In this document: piece by piece, positions 15,604 through 22,826 of the stretch
Layout: each line of letters begins with the position of its first letter
Numbering within the stretch: position 1 is the first letter of the stretch
NCBI GenBank assembly: GCA_014385025.1
Contig: JACRTB010000009.1
Span: 1-64,000 of the forward strand
DNA from: Yanshouia hominis
GTDB taxonomy: Bacteria; Bacillota; Clostridia; Oscillospirales; Ruminococcaceae
Length of the DNA: 64,000 bases
Direction: 5' to 3'
Notes under the pieces: model-generated
The model's database searches: none
Told to the model about the DNA's origin: nothing
What the model saw: only the letters and a program-made list of their open reading frames with translations
Translations under genes and position numbers: made by a program

Positions 15604-16908
15604 TCAAAGGGATTGAAGCAGCTCTTTGAGTCCCTCCGCCTCGACGGTGGGGGAGTAGTAGAAGCCCTGCTCATAGGGACAGCCATAAGCGGCGAGCTTC
15701 TGAAGCTGGTTTTCGGTTTCGACCCCTTCGGCAATGATTTTGAGCCCGAGCTTTCCGGCAATGGAGATCAGCCCTTCAATGAGAATTCCGCTGCGCTCGT
15801 TATCCTCAAGCTGCCATATGAAGAGGCGTTCGAGCTTGAGAACATCAACCGGCAGATCGAGGATGTTGGTGATTCCCGAATAGCCGGTGCCGAACTCATT
15901 GAGGATGAACTCGACGCCGAGCTCGGAAAGCTCCTGCATGACAATGTTCACCTGTGAGAACGAGTCGATCAGAATGCTTTCGGAAAGCTCAAAGGCCAGC
16001 TTTTCGGCAGGAATGCCGTATTCCGCAAGCAGCGCGCGGACGTCCTCCGGGAAGGATTCCTGCAAAAAGAGGATTGGTGAAATGCAGACGGCAATCGATT
16101 CAAAGTCCTTTTTCTCATCAAGCAGCTCCCGGATCAGTCCGCAAGTGTGGCGCAGCTCGAGCTGGTTGACGGCGCAGACGAGACCAAGCTGTTCGGCGAT
16201 GGGCAGAAATTCCTGCGCGCTGATCCGCCCCAGCGTGGGGGAGATAAGCCAGAGGTATCCTTCCGCGCGGGTAAACATTTTCTTTGCAACGCAGTAAGTA
16301 GGCCGGTAACGGAATTCAATCCCTTTTCCGGATTTCAGCGCGTCCTTCAGATCGTTGGCAATGGTCTGGCGGCGCTGCAGCTTCTGAATCAGCTCCTGAT
16401 TGTAGACGGTATACTGATTCTGTCCCCGCTCGGCCGACTCGGAGACCGCCTGTTCGAGGTGGGAGGCGGCCGTTTCGGCATCCGGCGCATGGTCAGGGTA
16501 AAAAACGATTCCCATATCGACGCTGCACATACAGTCGAGGTCGTTGATCCGCCAGGCACGCTCAAACCGCTCGAGAACCTTTTCAACCCCTTCGGTTGCC
16601 TGCACAAAGGATGCCTCCTCCATGACGGCGATGAATTCCACGCCGCCATAGCGGTAGACGTCGGCGCACAGTTCTTCCGAGAGGTAGTGCGCTACCTCGT
16701 TGAGGAGCATTCCGCCGTACTCATAGCCGAAGGCGTTGTTGAAGGTCTTGAAATTTTCAATATACATTTTGACGAAAGCGCCCTTCGCCTTGGGGGAGGT
16801 CTGGATGGCCTCGCTCATTTTTTCGATGCACAAAGGACGGTTGGGGGTATCACAGATAACAAAATACGGTCTTGCCGGGGTGGAATTTTCTTTTTTGTGA
16901 AAGAACAT
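15604..16908 (-). CDS. Degenerate GGDEF-EAL protein
   Basis: About 434 residues, soluble. The start at 16908 (MFFHKKENS) is taken because AAAGG is well placed for it; an in-frame GTG lies 4 codons upstream. The GGDEF-type half (about 25-180) has RYGGVEFIAVME where GGDEF should be, losing the key Asp. The EAL-type half (about 190-434) has RAEGYLWL for the EAL motif, VCISP where a metal-binding Asn is expected, and LNEFGTGYSG in place of DDFGTGYS, while FELSES, LKLE and AEGVET persist. Both cyclase and phosphodiesterase activity are therefore doubtful; a role as c-di-GMP receptor or scaffold is more likely. It is the last gene after dnaD-dnaI-deoC. Confidence 0.85.
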   Translation of the reverse strand: MFFHKKENSTPARPYFVICDTPNRPLCIEKMSEAIQTSPKAKGAFVKMYIENFKTFNNAFGYEYGGMLLNEVAHYLSEELCADVYRYGGVEFIAVMEEASFVQATEGVEKVLERFERAWRINDLDCMCSVDMGIVFYPDHAPDAETAASHLEQAVSESAERGQNQYTVYNQELIQKLQRRQTIANDLKDALKSGKGIEFRYRPTYCVAKKMFTRAEGYLWLISPTLGRISAQEFLPIAEQLGLVCAVNQLELRHTCGLIRELLDEKKDFESIAVCISPILFLQESFPEDVRALLAEYGIPAEKLAFELSESILIDSFSQVNIVMQELSELGVEFILNEFGTGYSGITNILDLPVDVLKLERLFIWQLEDNERSGILIEGLISIAGKLGLKIIAEGVETENQLQKLAAYGCPYEQGFYYSPTVEAEGLKELLQSL

Positions 16909-16952
16909 CGAATCACACACCTTTCTGATGTCAGCCGCATAGCGCAGCGAAT

Positions 16953-17621
16953 TTACCGGTCAAGCAGCGGCCCGAGCAGTGAAACTGCCGCGCTGCACCC
17001 CAAACGATCAGCCCCCAGGGCAAGAAAACGCTCCATATCGGCGCGGGTGCGGATACCGCCCGACGCTTTGATCTTCAGCGGATAGAGGTGACAGGCGATT
17101 TCCCGCGCAAAAAGGGAAATATCCTCCGCCGTTGCACCGCCGGTGGAAAATCCGGTGGAGGTTTTGATATAATCCGCGCCCGACTCTGCAACCAGCCGGC
17201 AGACGGTACGCTTCTGCTCCTCGTTGAGAAGGCAGGTCTCCACGATTACCTTGAGCACCTTTCCGGCCGACGCCTCCCGCACGGCGAACAGCTCGCGGGA
17301 AACCTCACCGAGCGCCCCCGACCGCAGTGCGCCGATTGGGATGACCAGATCCACTTCATCCGCGCCGGAGGAGATGGCTTCTCTTGCTTCAAAGACCTTG
17401 ACAGCGGCGGACGATGCCCCAAGCGGAAAGCCGATCACGGTACAAACCGGGATTCTGCCGCCCAAAAGCCCGGCGCAGAGGGGAACAAACCGGGGATTGA
17501 CACAGACCGATGCAACCGAACAGCGCAGCGCCTCGCCGCAGAGGGCTTCGATGTCCGCGGCGGTGGCCTCCGGCTTGAGCAGGGTATGATCGACATGGGA
17601 GAGAATGTCGGCGGGCGTCAT
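16953..17621 (-). CDS. deoC: Deoxyribose-phosphate aldolase
   Basis: A 222-residue class I aldolase that splits 2-deoxyribose 5-phosphate into glyceraldehyde 3-phosphate and acetaldehyde during deoxynucleoside breakdown. The Schiff-base Lys is in DYIKTSTGFSTGGAT, the proton-relay Lys in LKIKASGGIR, and the Asp in ADEVDLVIPIG. Length is typical. It lies 17 bp after the dnaI-like gene with no other deo genes nearby. Confidence 0.96.
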   Translation of the reverse strand: MTPADILSHVDHTLLKPEATAADIEALCGEALRCSVASVCVNPRFVPLCAGLLGGRIPVCTVIGFPLGASSAAVKVFEAREAISSGADEVDLVIPIGALRSGALGEVSRELFAVREASAGKVLKVIVETCLLNEEQKRTVCRLVAESGADYIKTSTGFSTGGATAEDISLFAREIACHLYPLKIKASGGIRTRADMERFLALGADRLGCSAAVSLLGPLLDR

Positions 17622-17638
17622 ATGGAAAGGACCCCTTT

Positions 17639-18628
17639 CTATTTGGAATAAAGCTTTTGCAGCCGGATATCCTCTCCGACGAAGGGGATGACCCGAAAGC
17701 AGCCGAGCAGGCGGGAGTGCAGCCGTTCGCCGTAGCGGGAGGCAATGTCTCCTTCGTTCAGGTTGGTGTTAATGACGGTGGGCAGGCTTCTGAGCTGCCG
17801 GGTGTTGACCAAATCATAAAGCACCGAGGTGGAGAAGGCGGTGGTGAATTCGCTGCCGAGGTCGTCGAGAACCAGCAGCTCGCAGTTGAGCACCGGGTCA
17901 AGGTAATCCTGATATTCGGCGCTGCCCTTTGAGAAGCGCGCCGATTCAAGCCGGGTCAGCAGGGTATGAAACGGGAGATAAAGCACATCGAAGCCCCCCT
18001 CGATCACAGTGTAGGCGATCGAGAGGGAGAGGTGGGTTTTCCCGAGGCCGGGCTTCCCGATCAGAAGCAGGCTTGGGGAGTCGAGAGAAAAATTCTGGGC
18101 ATATTTGACACATTCCGAGAGGGTTTTGCTCATCACCGCCCGTTCGGAAACGGCGGCGGAGGGAGAGCCTTTCTCAGAGTAGTATCGAAGGTCGAAACGT
18201 TCGAAGCCGCAGAGATCGACCGAAGCCTGCGCGCCGAGACGCTCATACATCAGCTCCTTTTCGAGCTGAACAACGCAGGAACAGAGACGTCCCTGAAAAG
18301 CGCCGGTATCCCGGCAGAGGGCGCAGTGATAGCGGGGTTCCAGAACATCGGGAGGAAATCCACCGGAACGCAGAGCCTCGGAAAGCTCCCGCTGCTTCTG
18401 CAGGTTAAACTCCCGGATCTTCCGCACCTGTGCGGCGACATCCTCGCCCGAAAGAACCGCGGAGGCCAGACGCGCCGAGGTAGTGGAGATTTCCCGCTCG
18501 ATCTCGAGGGCGCGGGGAGCGCGTCTGGCAACGGCCATCCGCCGTTCGATCGCCTCAGAAGTTGCCTTTTCACGGCGTTCGGCCAAAAGCTCGCGGCTCT
18601 TTTTTACAATTTCCAGCGGGTATGGCAT
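17639..18628 (-). CDS. DnaI/DnaC-type helicase loader ATPase
   Basis: A 329-residue AAA+ protein. The N-terminal third is a charged helical region, then a zinc-binding cluster CALCRDTG with CSC about 12 residues later, as in DnaI. The ATPase has Walker A GKPGLGKTHL, Walker B LLVLDDLGSE and a sensor-type VINTNLNEGDI with an arginine-rich stretch SRYGERLHSRL. AGGAG lies 8 bp before the ATG. It starts 10 bp after the dnaD-type gene, so both proteins are probably made together for loading the replicative helicase. A phage-type DnaC is an alternative, but the context is chromosomal. Confidence 0.88.
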   Translation of the reverse strand: MPYPLEIVKKSRELLAERREKATSEAIERRMAVARRAPRALEIEREISTTSARLASAVLSGEDVAAQVRKIREFNLQKQRELSEALRSGGFPPDVLEPRYHCALCRDTGAFQGRLCSCVVQLEKELMYERLGAQASVDLCGFERFDLRYYSEKGSPSAAVSERAVMSKTLSECVKYAQNFSLDSPSLLLIGKPGLGKTHLSLSIAYTVIEGGFDVLYLPFHTLLTRLESARFSKGSAEYQDYLDPVLNCELLVLDDLGSEFTTAFSTSVLYDLVNTRQLRSLPTVINTNLNEGDIASRYGERLHSRLLGCFRVIPFVGEDIRLQKLYSK

Positions 18629-18638
18629 ACTCGTTCTC

Positions 18639-19622
18639 CTAATCCTTCATAAATTGCTCGAGAATTTTGCGGTTCAGTTCGCTGCCCGTTCCGGAGGGCT
18701 TGGCTCCCGCGGCGGAGGAAGGCTTGGATTCCTGCTTTGCTTCCTCGATGGTGCGGATGCCATTCTGATACCAGCTTGCAAGAATCTTGTTGAGATATCC
18801 GAACGCCAGCTTGCCGGTCCTCTCGACGGTGATTTCATAGGCATATTCAATCAGGGAGAGGTCAAACTGATAGGTATCAAACCAGGTGGCAATGTATTCA
18901 CGCTCGCGGGGAGTCAGGCTGCGGTCGCTGATTCCGAACGCGGAGCGGACCCGTCCCTCATTGCTGCGGCGCTGGGCGAGGGTATCAAGATGACGGTCCA
19001 CTCCCTCGTCGTCGATTCCTTCCCCAATCCAGGAGGCGGCGACCTTTTCGGCGTAGGCCATGCTCGAACGCCCGATTGAGATGCAGTAGCTAACCACGGT
19101 GATAATATAATGCGGAGTCAGCGCGTAAAAGGAGTAGAGTGCGATCAGGGCGTCAAGGTCGGCCGAAGTGAAGAGCTTGCCCATCATCGATTGCAGCTCC
19201 TGTAAAAGCCCGCTGAGCGTCTTGTCTGAATCGACGATTGAGACGGCCTCCTCACGCGGAAAATGAGGCCGGACAGCGGGCGGGGCGGAGACGGCGGAAC
19301 GCGGCGGGGCGGGAACCGGAACCGCCGGCGGCGGTTCCGAAGCAGGACGGGGAGGCTGTGAAGGAATGGCCTGTCCATCGGGGCCGGAGGAGGAGAGAAC
19401 CCCTGTTTCCAGCCAATAGCTCAGCGCGTCCGAAATTTCGGAAACCGGCTGTCCGAGCCGGTCCGCGATTGCCTTCGGGTCTCCGAAAACGTCCGGATCC
19501 CGAAGCAGAAGAAGCAGGCATTTGAGGGCTACGCCGCTGCACATTCTGATATGCCGGTCGGTGATCTCGGCGGGAACGGCAAAGACCTGCCGCCAAAGGG
19601 CGGAATTGACGGTAAACTGCAA
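18639..19622 (-). CDS. DnaD-domain replication protein
   Basis: About 327 residues. The start is a TTG at 19622 (QFTVNSALWRQVFAVP) because AGGAGG lies 7 bp upstream; the open frame to 19706 has no ribosome site. The N-terminus is a winged-helix-like region (GVALKCLLLLLRDPDVFGD). A proline-rich linker follows at about 105-135. Two DnaD-type helical domains follow, the second with the EREYIATWFDTYQFDLSLIE-type motif and YLNKILASW, close to the family's YxxxI hallmark. DnaD proteins act in primosome assembly with the helicase loader encoded next. A TATACT at 19737-19742 on the minus strand may be the operon -10. Confidence 0.88.
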   Translation of the reverse strand: MQFTVNSALWRQVFAVPAEITDRHIRMCSGVALKCLLLLLRDPDVFGDPKAIADRLGQPVSEISDALSYWLETGVLSSSGPDGQAIPSQPPRPASEPPPAVPVPAPPRSAVSAPPAVRPHFPREEAVSIVDSDKTLSGLLQELQSMMGKLFTSADLDALIALYSFYALTPHYIITVVSYCISIGRSSMAYAEKVAASWIGEGIDDEGVDRHLDTLAQRRSNEGRVRSAFGISDRSLTPREREYIATWFDTYQFDLSLIEYAYEITVERTGKLAFGYLNKILASWYQNGIRTIEEAKQESKPSSAAGAKPSGTGSELNRKILEQFMKD

Positions 19623-19830
19623 GGATAGGCCTCCTGTATCATACATTCGAAATCGGACGGCAGGGAGATGCCGCGCCGGTGAAGAAAAATGCGGGGATTC
19701 GCACAATCGACGAAAAGATACATCTTTGTGCGTTTTAGTATAGCATGATTCTTAAAAAAATTCCATCCTATTTCTGCCGGATTGGCAATAACCTTTTTCG
19801 GTTATTTTGAGGAGAACCGTTGCGCGAACC

Positions 19831-19859
19831 TTGCCATTTTGCAAAAAGGTGGGTATAAT
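19831..19859 (+). promoter_or_regulatory. Promoter of the PHP-TSCPD cluster
   Basis: TTGCCA (19831-19836), 17 bp, TATAAT (19854-19859). Its start point would fall near 19866, so the ATG at 19864 in the same frame cannot be the usual start of the PHP gene. Confidence 0.75.
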
Positions 19860-19926
19860 ATCCATGTACGGCGGTTTCGCCGAAAATCGGCGGCGGCCGT
19901 CCGTTTTCACGACTGCGCAATGGAGG

Positions 19927-20799
19927 GTGAACAGGCTGGAGCAATACGATCTTCATGTCCACACCAACTGGTCGGACGGTTCGATGCCGGTCGAAGAGAC
20001 GGTCGAATTCGCCGCCCGGCGTGGCCTTGCCGGCCTCGCCGTTTCGGACCATGACTCGATGGAGATGGTCGGCCGGGCGAGCCGGCGGGCGGCTTCACTC
20101 GGGTTGACGGTTATTCCGGCGGCCGAACTCTCCTGCGTCGACCCGGATACCGGGCGGAAGGTGCACCTGCTTGTGTATGCGCCGTCGTGTCCCGAGGTGC
20201 TGGAGCCGCATTTCCGGCTGCTTGCCGGGCGGCGCCGGCGTGTCGGCGAAGAAATCATCGGATTGGTCTGCCGCCTTTACCCTGTCAAGGCGGAGCGGAT
20301 TTATGAACTTGCGCGGGAAAGCGGCACTATTTACCGGGTGCATATTCTGCGCGCGCTGATGGAACTGGGCTATGCCAACACCATCTACGGTCCTCTCTAT
20401 GAAGAGCTTTTCGGCAAGCCGGATGGAACATGCCTGCGTCAGGTGGAATATCCCGACGTCTATGAGACGGCTCAAACCGCGCGGGAAAGCGGCGGCGCGG
20501 TGGTGCTGGCCCATCCGGGAGTCTACCGCTCCTTTGCGGTCGCGGACCGTCTTGCCGGAATGGGACTGATCGATGGAATCGAATACCGATATCCGCGCAA
20601 GCGGGAGGAGGATGCGGCGCTGCATGACGAGCTGGTTTCCCGCCGCCATCTTTTAACGACCGGCGGAACCGACTTTCACGGCTGCTACACCACCAATCCG
20701 CGCCCGCTGGGGAGCTGCACCACAAGCGCCGGAGAGCTTCAGCGGCTGCTCGAACGGGCAGGCGGCGGAAATCACGACCGAAAAGAGGAAAATACATGA
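19927..20799 (+). CDS. PHP-domain phosphoesterase
   Basis: About 290 residues of the polymerase and histidinol phosphatase superfamily. Metal ligands are visible in order: YDLHVHTNWSDGSMP, then VSDHDSME, PAAELSC, VHLLVYA, VVLAHPGVYRS and GTDFHGCY. This set matches the YciV/TrpH-like group that hydrolyses 3',5'-bisphosphonucleosides or short RNA ends, which is an inference from motif layout. The start is uncertain: GTG 19927 is in frame just after GGAGG and gives the short N-terminus usual for the family, but the spacing is tight, and CTG 19936 would fit the ribosome site better. Confidence 0.85.
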   Translation: MNRLEQYDLHVHTNWSDGSMPVEETVEFAARRGLAGLAVSDHDSMEMVGRASRRAASLGLTVIPAAELSCVDPDTGRKVHLLVYAPSCPEVLEPHFRLLAGRRRRVGEEIIGLVCRLYPVKAERIYELARESGTIYRVHILRALMELGYANTIYGPLYEELFGKPDGTCLRQVEYPDVYETAQTARESGGAVVLAHPGVYRSFAVADRLAGMGLIDGIEYRYPRKREEDAALHDELVSRRHLLTTGGTDFHGCYTTNPRPLGSCTTSAGELQRLLERAGGGNHDRKEENT

Positions 20800-21053
20800 A
20801 CTATGCATATACTCCCCGCGGAGTCTGTTCCCGTAAAATAGAGGTTGATCTGGCCGACGACGGCGTGATCCGTTCGGTGAGGTTCACCGGGGGCTGCAGC
20901 GGCAATACCGCCGGAATCTCCAAGCTGGTCACCGGCATGAAGGCGCGGGAGGTAATCGAGCGCCTGCGCGGAACCACCTGCGGCGGCAAGGGTACCTCCT
21001 GTCCGGATCAGCTCTCGATTGCGCTGGAAAAGGCACTGGCCTCCAAGGAATGA
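20796..21053 (+). CDS. TSCPD-domain protein
   Basis: An 85-residue protein whose whole length is a TSCPD domain, named after the motif, here GTSCPDQLSIAL near the C-terminus. Cys11 in PRGVCSRK, Cys in TGGCSGNTAG and the TTCGGKGTSC pair suggest a metal site. The domain otherwise occurs at the C-terminus of adenosylcobalamin-dependent ribonucleotide reductases; the role of stand-alone copies is not known. It overlaps the PHP gene by four bases (ATGA), so their functions may be linked. Confidence 0.88.
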   Translation: MNYAYTPRGVCSRKIEVDLADDGVIRSVRFTGGCSGNTAGISKLVTGMKAREVIERLRGTTCGGKGTSCPDQLSIALEKALASKE

Positions 21054-21100
21054 CCGCAGCGGCCGCAGGGCCTCCACAGAAACCGAAAGGCGTGATAGAA

Positions 21101-21667
21101 ATGTTCGATCATTACAATGATGACGATGTCAAGATCGCACCCGAGGACCTTTCCAAGCTTTTTGACCGGGGCAATCCCGTTGCGGACGACAACATTGATC
21201 TGTTTTTGCGCCAGCGGTCCAACGGAAACACCGCCCGCGCCCGGAAGCTCGGCGCGCAGTATGTCAGCGACCTGATCGACAGCGTCTGGACCCGCGCGCC
21301 CGAGGATGTCGATCCGGCGGATTTTGAGCTTCAGCTGAAGCTCCTTTTCGCCTATGTGGTGCACCGGATCATTGAGGACTACTCCCCCAACCACATTGTC
21401 GCGAATGCGGCGCTCGGCAGCTTCTACGAACATCTGGAGGAAGCCGATCCGGCCGTTTATGAGGAGATCAACGACAGCGCCGCTTTTTCCCTCTATCTCT
21501 ACCTGCACCGTTCGGGGAAGGAGACGGCCGCGGAGATCGGTAAAACATTTGCCGGCCTCTGCAAGGCGGGGGAAGGTTCCGACTGCAATATGATCGGGGA
21601 GTGCGGCTACGCGCGCTTCCTCGGCGGATGCGCCCAGAGAATGCTTTCGGCAGGGTATCTCGAATAG
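21101..21667 (+). CDS. Conserved-looking soluble protein of unknown function
   Basis: About 188 residues, start at 21101 (MFDHYNDDDVKIAPEDL) with GAAAGG upstream; the frame is open to 21050. It is acidic and mostly helical, with no signal peptide or membrane segment. Four cysteines cluster near the C-terminus (GLCKAGEGSDCNMIGECGYA and GGCAQRM), possibly a metal site. It lies 47 bp after the TSCPD gene and about 35 bp before the DUF4364 gene. I do not recognise a family. Confidence 0.75.
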   Translation: MFDHYNDDDVKIAPEDLSKLFDRGNPVADDNIDLFLRQRSNGNTARARKLGAQYVSDLIDSVWTRAPEDVDPADFELQLKLLFAYVVHRIIEDYSPNHIVANAALGSFYEHLEEADPAVYEEINDSAAFSLYLYLHRSGKETAAEIGKTFAGLCKAGEGSDCNMIGECGYARFLGGCAQRMLSAGYLE

Positions 21668-21701
21668 GGAAGCCGCCGCCGTCGAAGGGAGGTCGAAGCA
21701 G

Positions 21702-22316
21702 ATGCAAAGCGAAGCGTTTATGGCGGGGGTAATCCCCGGCGCGCCCAATACCGATTATGAGGTGCGGATTCTGATCTGCTGGCTGCTTCAGGAGATCGGC
21801 GCGCCGGTCACGCCGGAACAGCTCAATGCGGCGTTGACGGGGGAGGGGCTGGTCAACTATTTTGAGCTGGCCGGTGCGATTGGGCAGCTTGTCTCGACCG
21901 GGCACCTGACGGAATCGTTTGAAGAGCATCAGGACCGAAAGGTCCATCTGCTCTCGCTCAGCGAGCTGGGTTCCAAAACCGCGGAGACCTTTCGACGGGA
22001 TATCCCGCGCACGGTGCGGGACAAGGCCGCCGAGTCGCTGCGCCGCTGTATCCTTCTGGAACGGTTTGAACGGGAAAATCTTGCGGAAATCACTGAAACC
22101 GAGGACGGCTTCTGCCTGACCCTCGCAATTCGGGATGTAGGAAACGATCTGCTGCGTCTGTCGCTCTATGCACCGACCCGGGAGGTCTGTGAAACGATGC
22201 GGGGCAACTTTGTCAGTGATCCGACCGTTGTTTACCGTGCGGTGCTCGCATCCCTGATGGGGGAGAAGCTGCGGGATATCTCCTTTCTGGGGCACCAGAC
22301 GGAGGCAGAGGAGTAG
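21702..22316 (+). CDS. DUF4364-family protein
   Basis: A 204-residue protein with a winged-helix-like N-terminus (VRILICWLLQEIGAPVTPEQ then GLVNYFELAGAIGQLVSTGH) and a C-terminal alpha/beta part (DGFCLTLAIRD, LRLSLYAPTREVCETM, NFVSDPTVVY). This fits DUF4364, a clostridial family that looks like a transcription-factor fold, though no target is known. GGGAGG precedes the ATG. Last gene of the cluster. Confidence 0.8.
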   Translation: MQSEAFMAGVIPGAPNTDYEVRILICWLLQEIGAPVTPEQLNAALTGEGLVNYFELAGAIGQLVSTGHLTESFEEHQDRKVHLLSLSELGSKTAETFRRDIPRTVRDKAAESLRRCILLERFERENLAEITETEDGFCLTLAIRDVGNDLLRLSLYAPTREVCETMRGNFVSDPTVVYRAVLASLMGEKLRDISFLGHQTEAEE

Positions 22317-22434
22317 AAAAAGGCTTCCTGTCGGCCATGCCGCCCGAGGATGCAGAGACTCGGTCCTCAAGCAAAGCCGGGAAATCGGTCAGGACCGCGG
22401 AAGATCACAATGCGTATTATATCCTTCGGAATAT

Positions 22435-22712
22435 CGGCGCCTTTTTGGCATATGCCCTAAACCTTTGATACTTTCTCACGTAGAAAGACCTTCCGGCTTT
22501 TTGCCGGCGTCCGGCTGAGCGCATATCGGTGCCTTTTCGGTATATGGCCGTAAACTTTTGACATTTTCTCACATAGAAAGACCTTCCGGTTTTTTGCCGG
22601 CGTCCGGCTGAGCGCATATCGGCGTCTTTTCGGTATATGGCCCTAAACCTTTGATACTTTCTCATATGGAAAGACCTTCTGCTTTTTTGCCGCGGTCGGC
22701 TGACTGCAGCGT
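22435..22712. repeat. Three direct repeats, period 92-93 bp
   Basis: Units begin at 22435, 22527 and 22620 with CGGCGCCTTTTTGGCATATG, CGGTGCCTTTTCGGTATATG and CGGCGTCTTTTCGGTATATG. Each goes on with GCCSTAAACCTTTGA, TTTCTCAYATRGAAAGACCT and a TTTTTTGCCG-CGGTCGGCTG-type end. Copies 1 and 2 are the closest; copy 3 decays at its end. Each unit holds a TTTTTTGCCGGCGTCCGGC segment that can fold. Confidence 0.85.
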
Positions 22713-22775
22713 TCCTGTAGCAGAAGGTCTTTGGCATGATGTGATGTCTCTACTCCCCGCGGCGGTTCCGAGTCC

Positions 22776-22818
22776 CAAAACGGGATGTGCCCCTCGCAGA
22801 GGGGCACATCCCGTTTTG
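22776..22818 (-). terminator. glmS terminator
   Basis: A perfect 20-bp stem (22776-22795 and 22799-22818) with a 3-nt loop, 8 bp after the glmS stop. The stem itself begins CAAAACGGGATG, so the 3' arm ends in GTTTTG. Confidence 0.8.
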
Positions 22819-22826
22819 AACAGCGG

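Larger units (their letters stand above)
22317..22826. other. Non-coding region between DUF4364 gene and glmS
   Basis: Holds three tandem repeats of about 92 bp and the glmS terminator. Open frames across the repeats exist on the minus strand but lack ribosome sites. Confidence 0.7.

Noticed and set aside
22417-22737. Repetitive minus-strand open frame with Arg/Lys-rich repeats
   Set aside because: It is the translation of the 92-bp DNA repeat, the frame has no ribosome site and the step is not a multiple of three in every unit.
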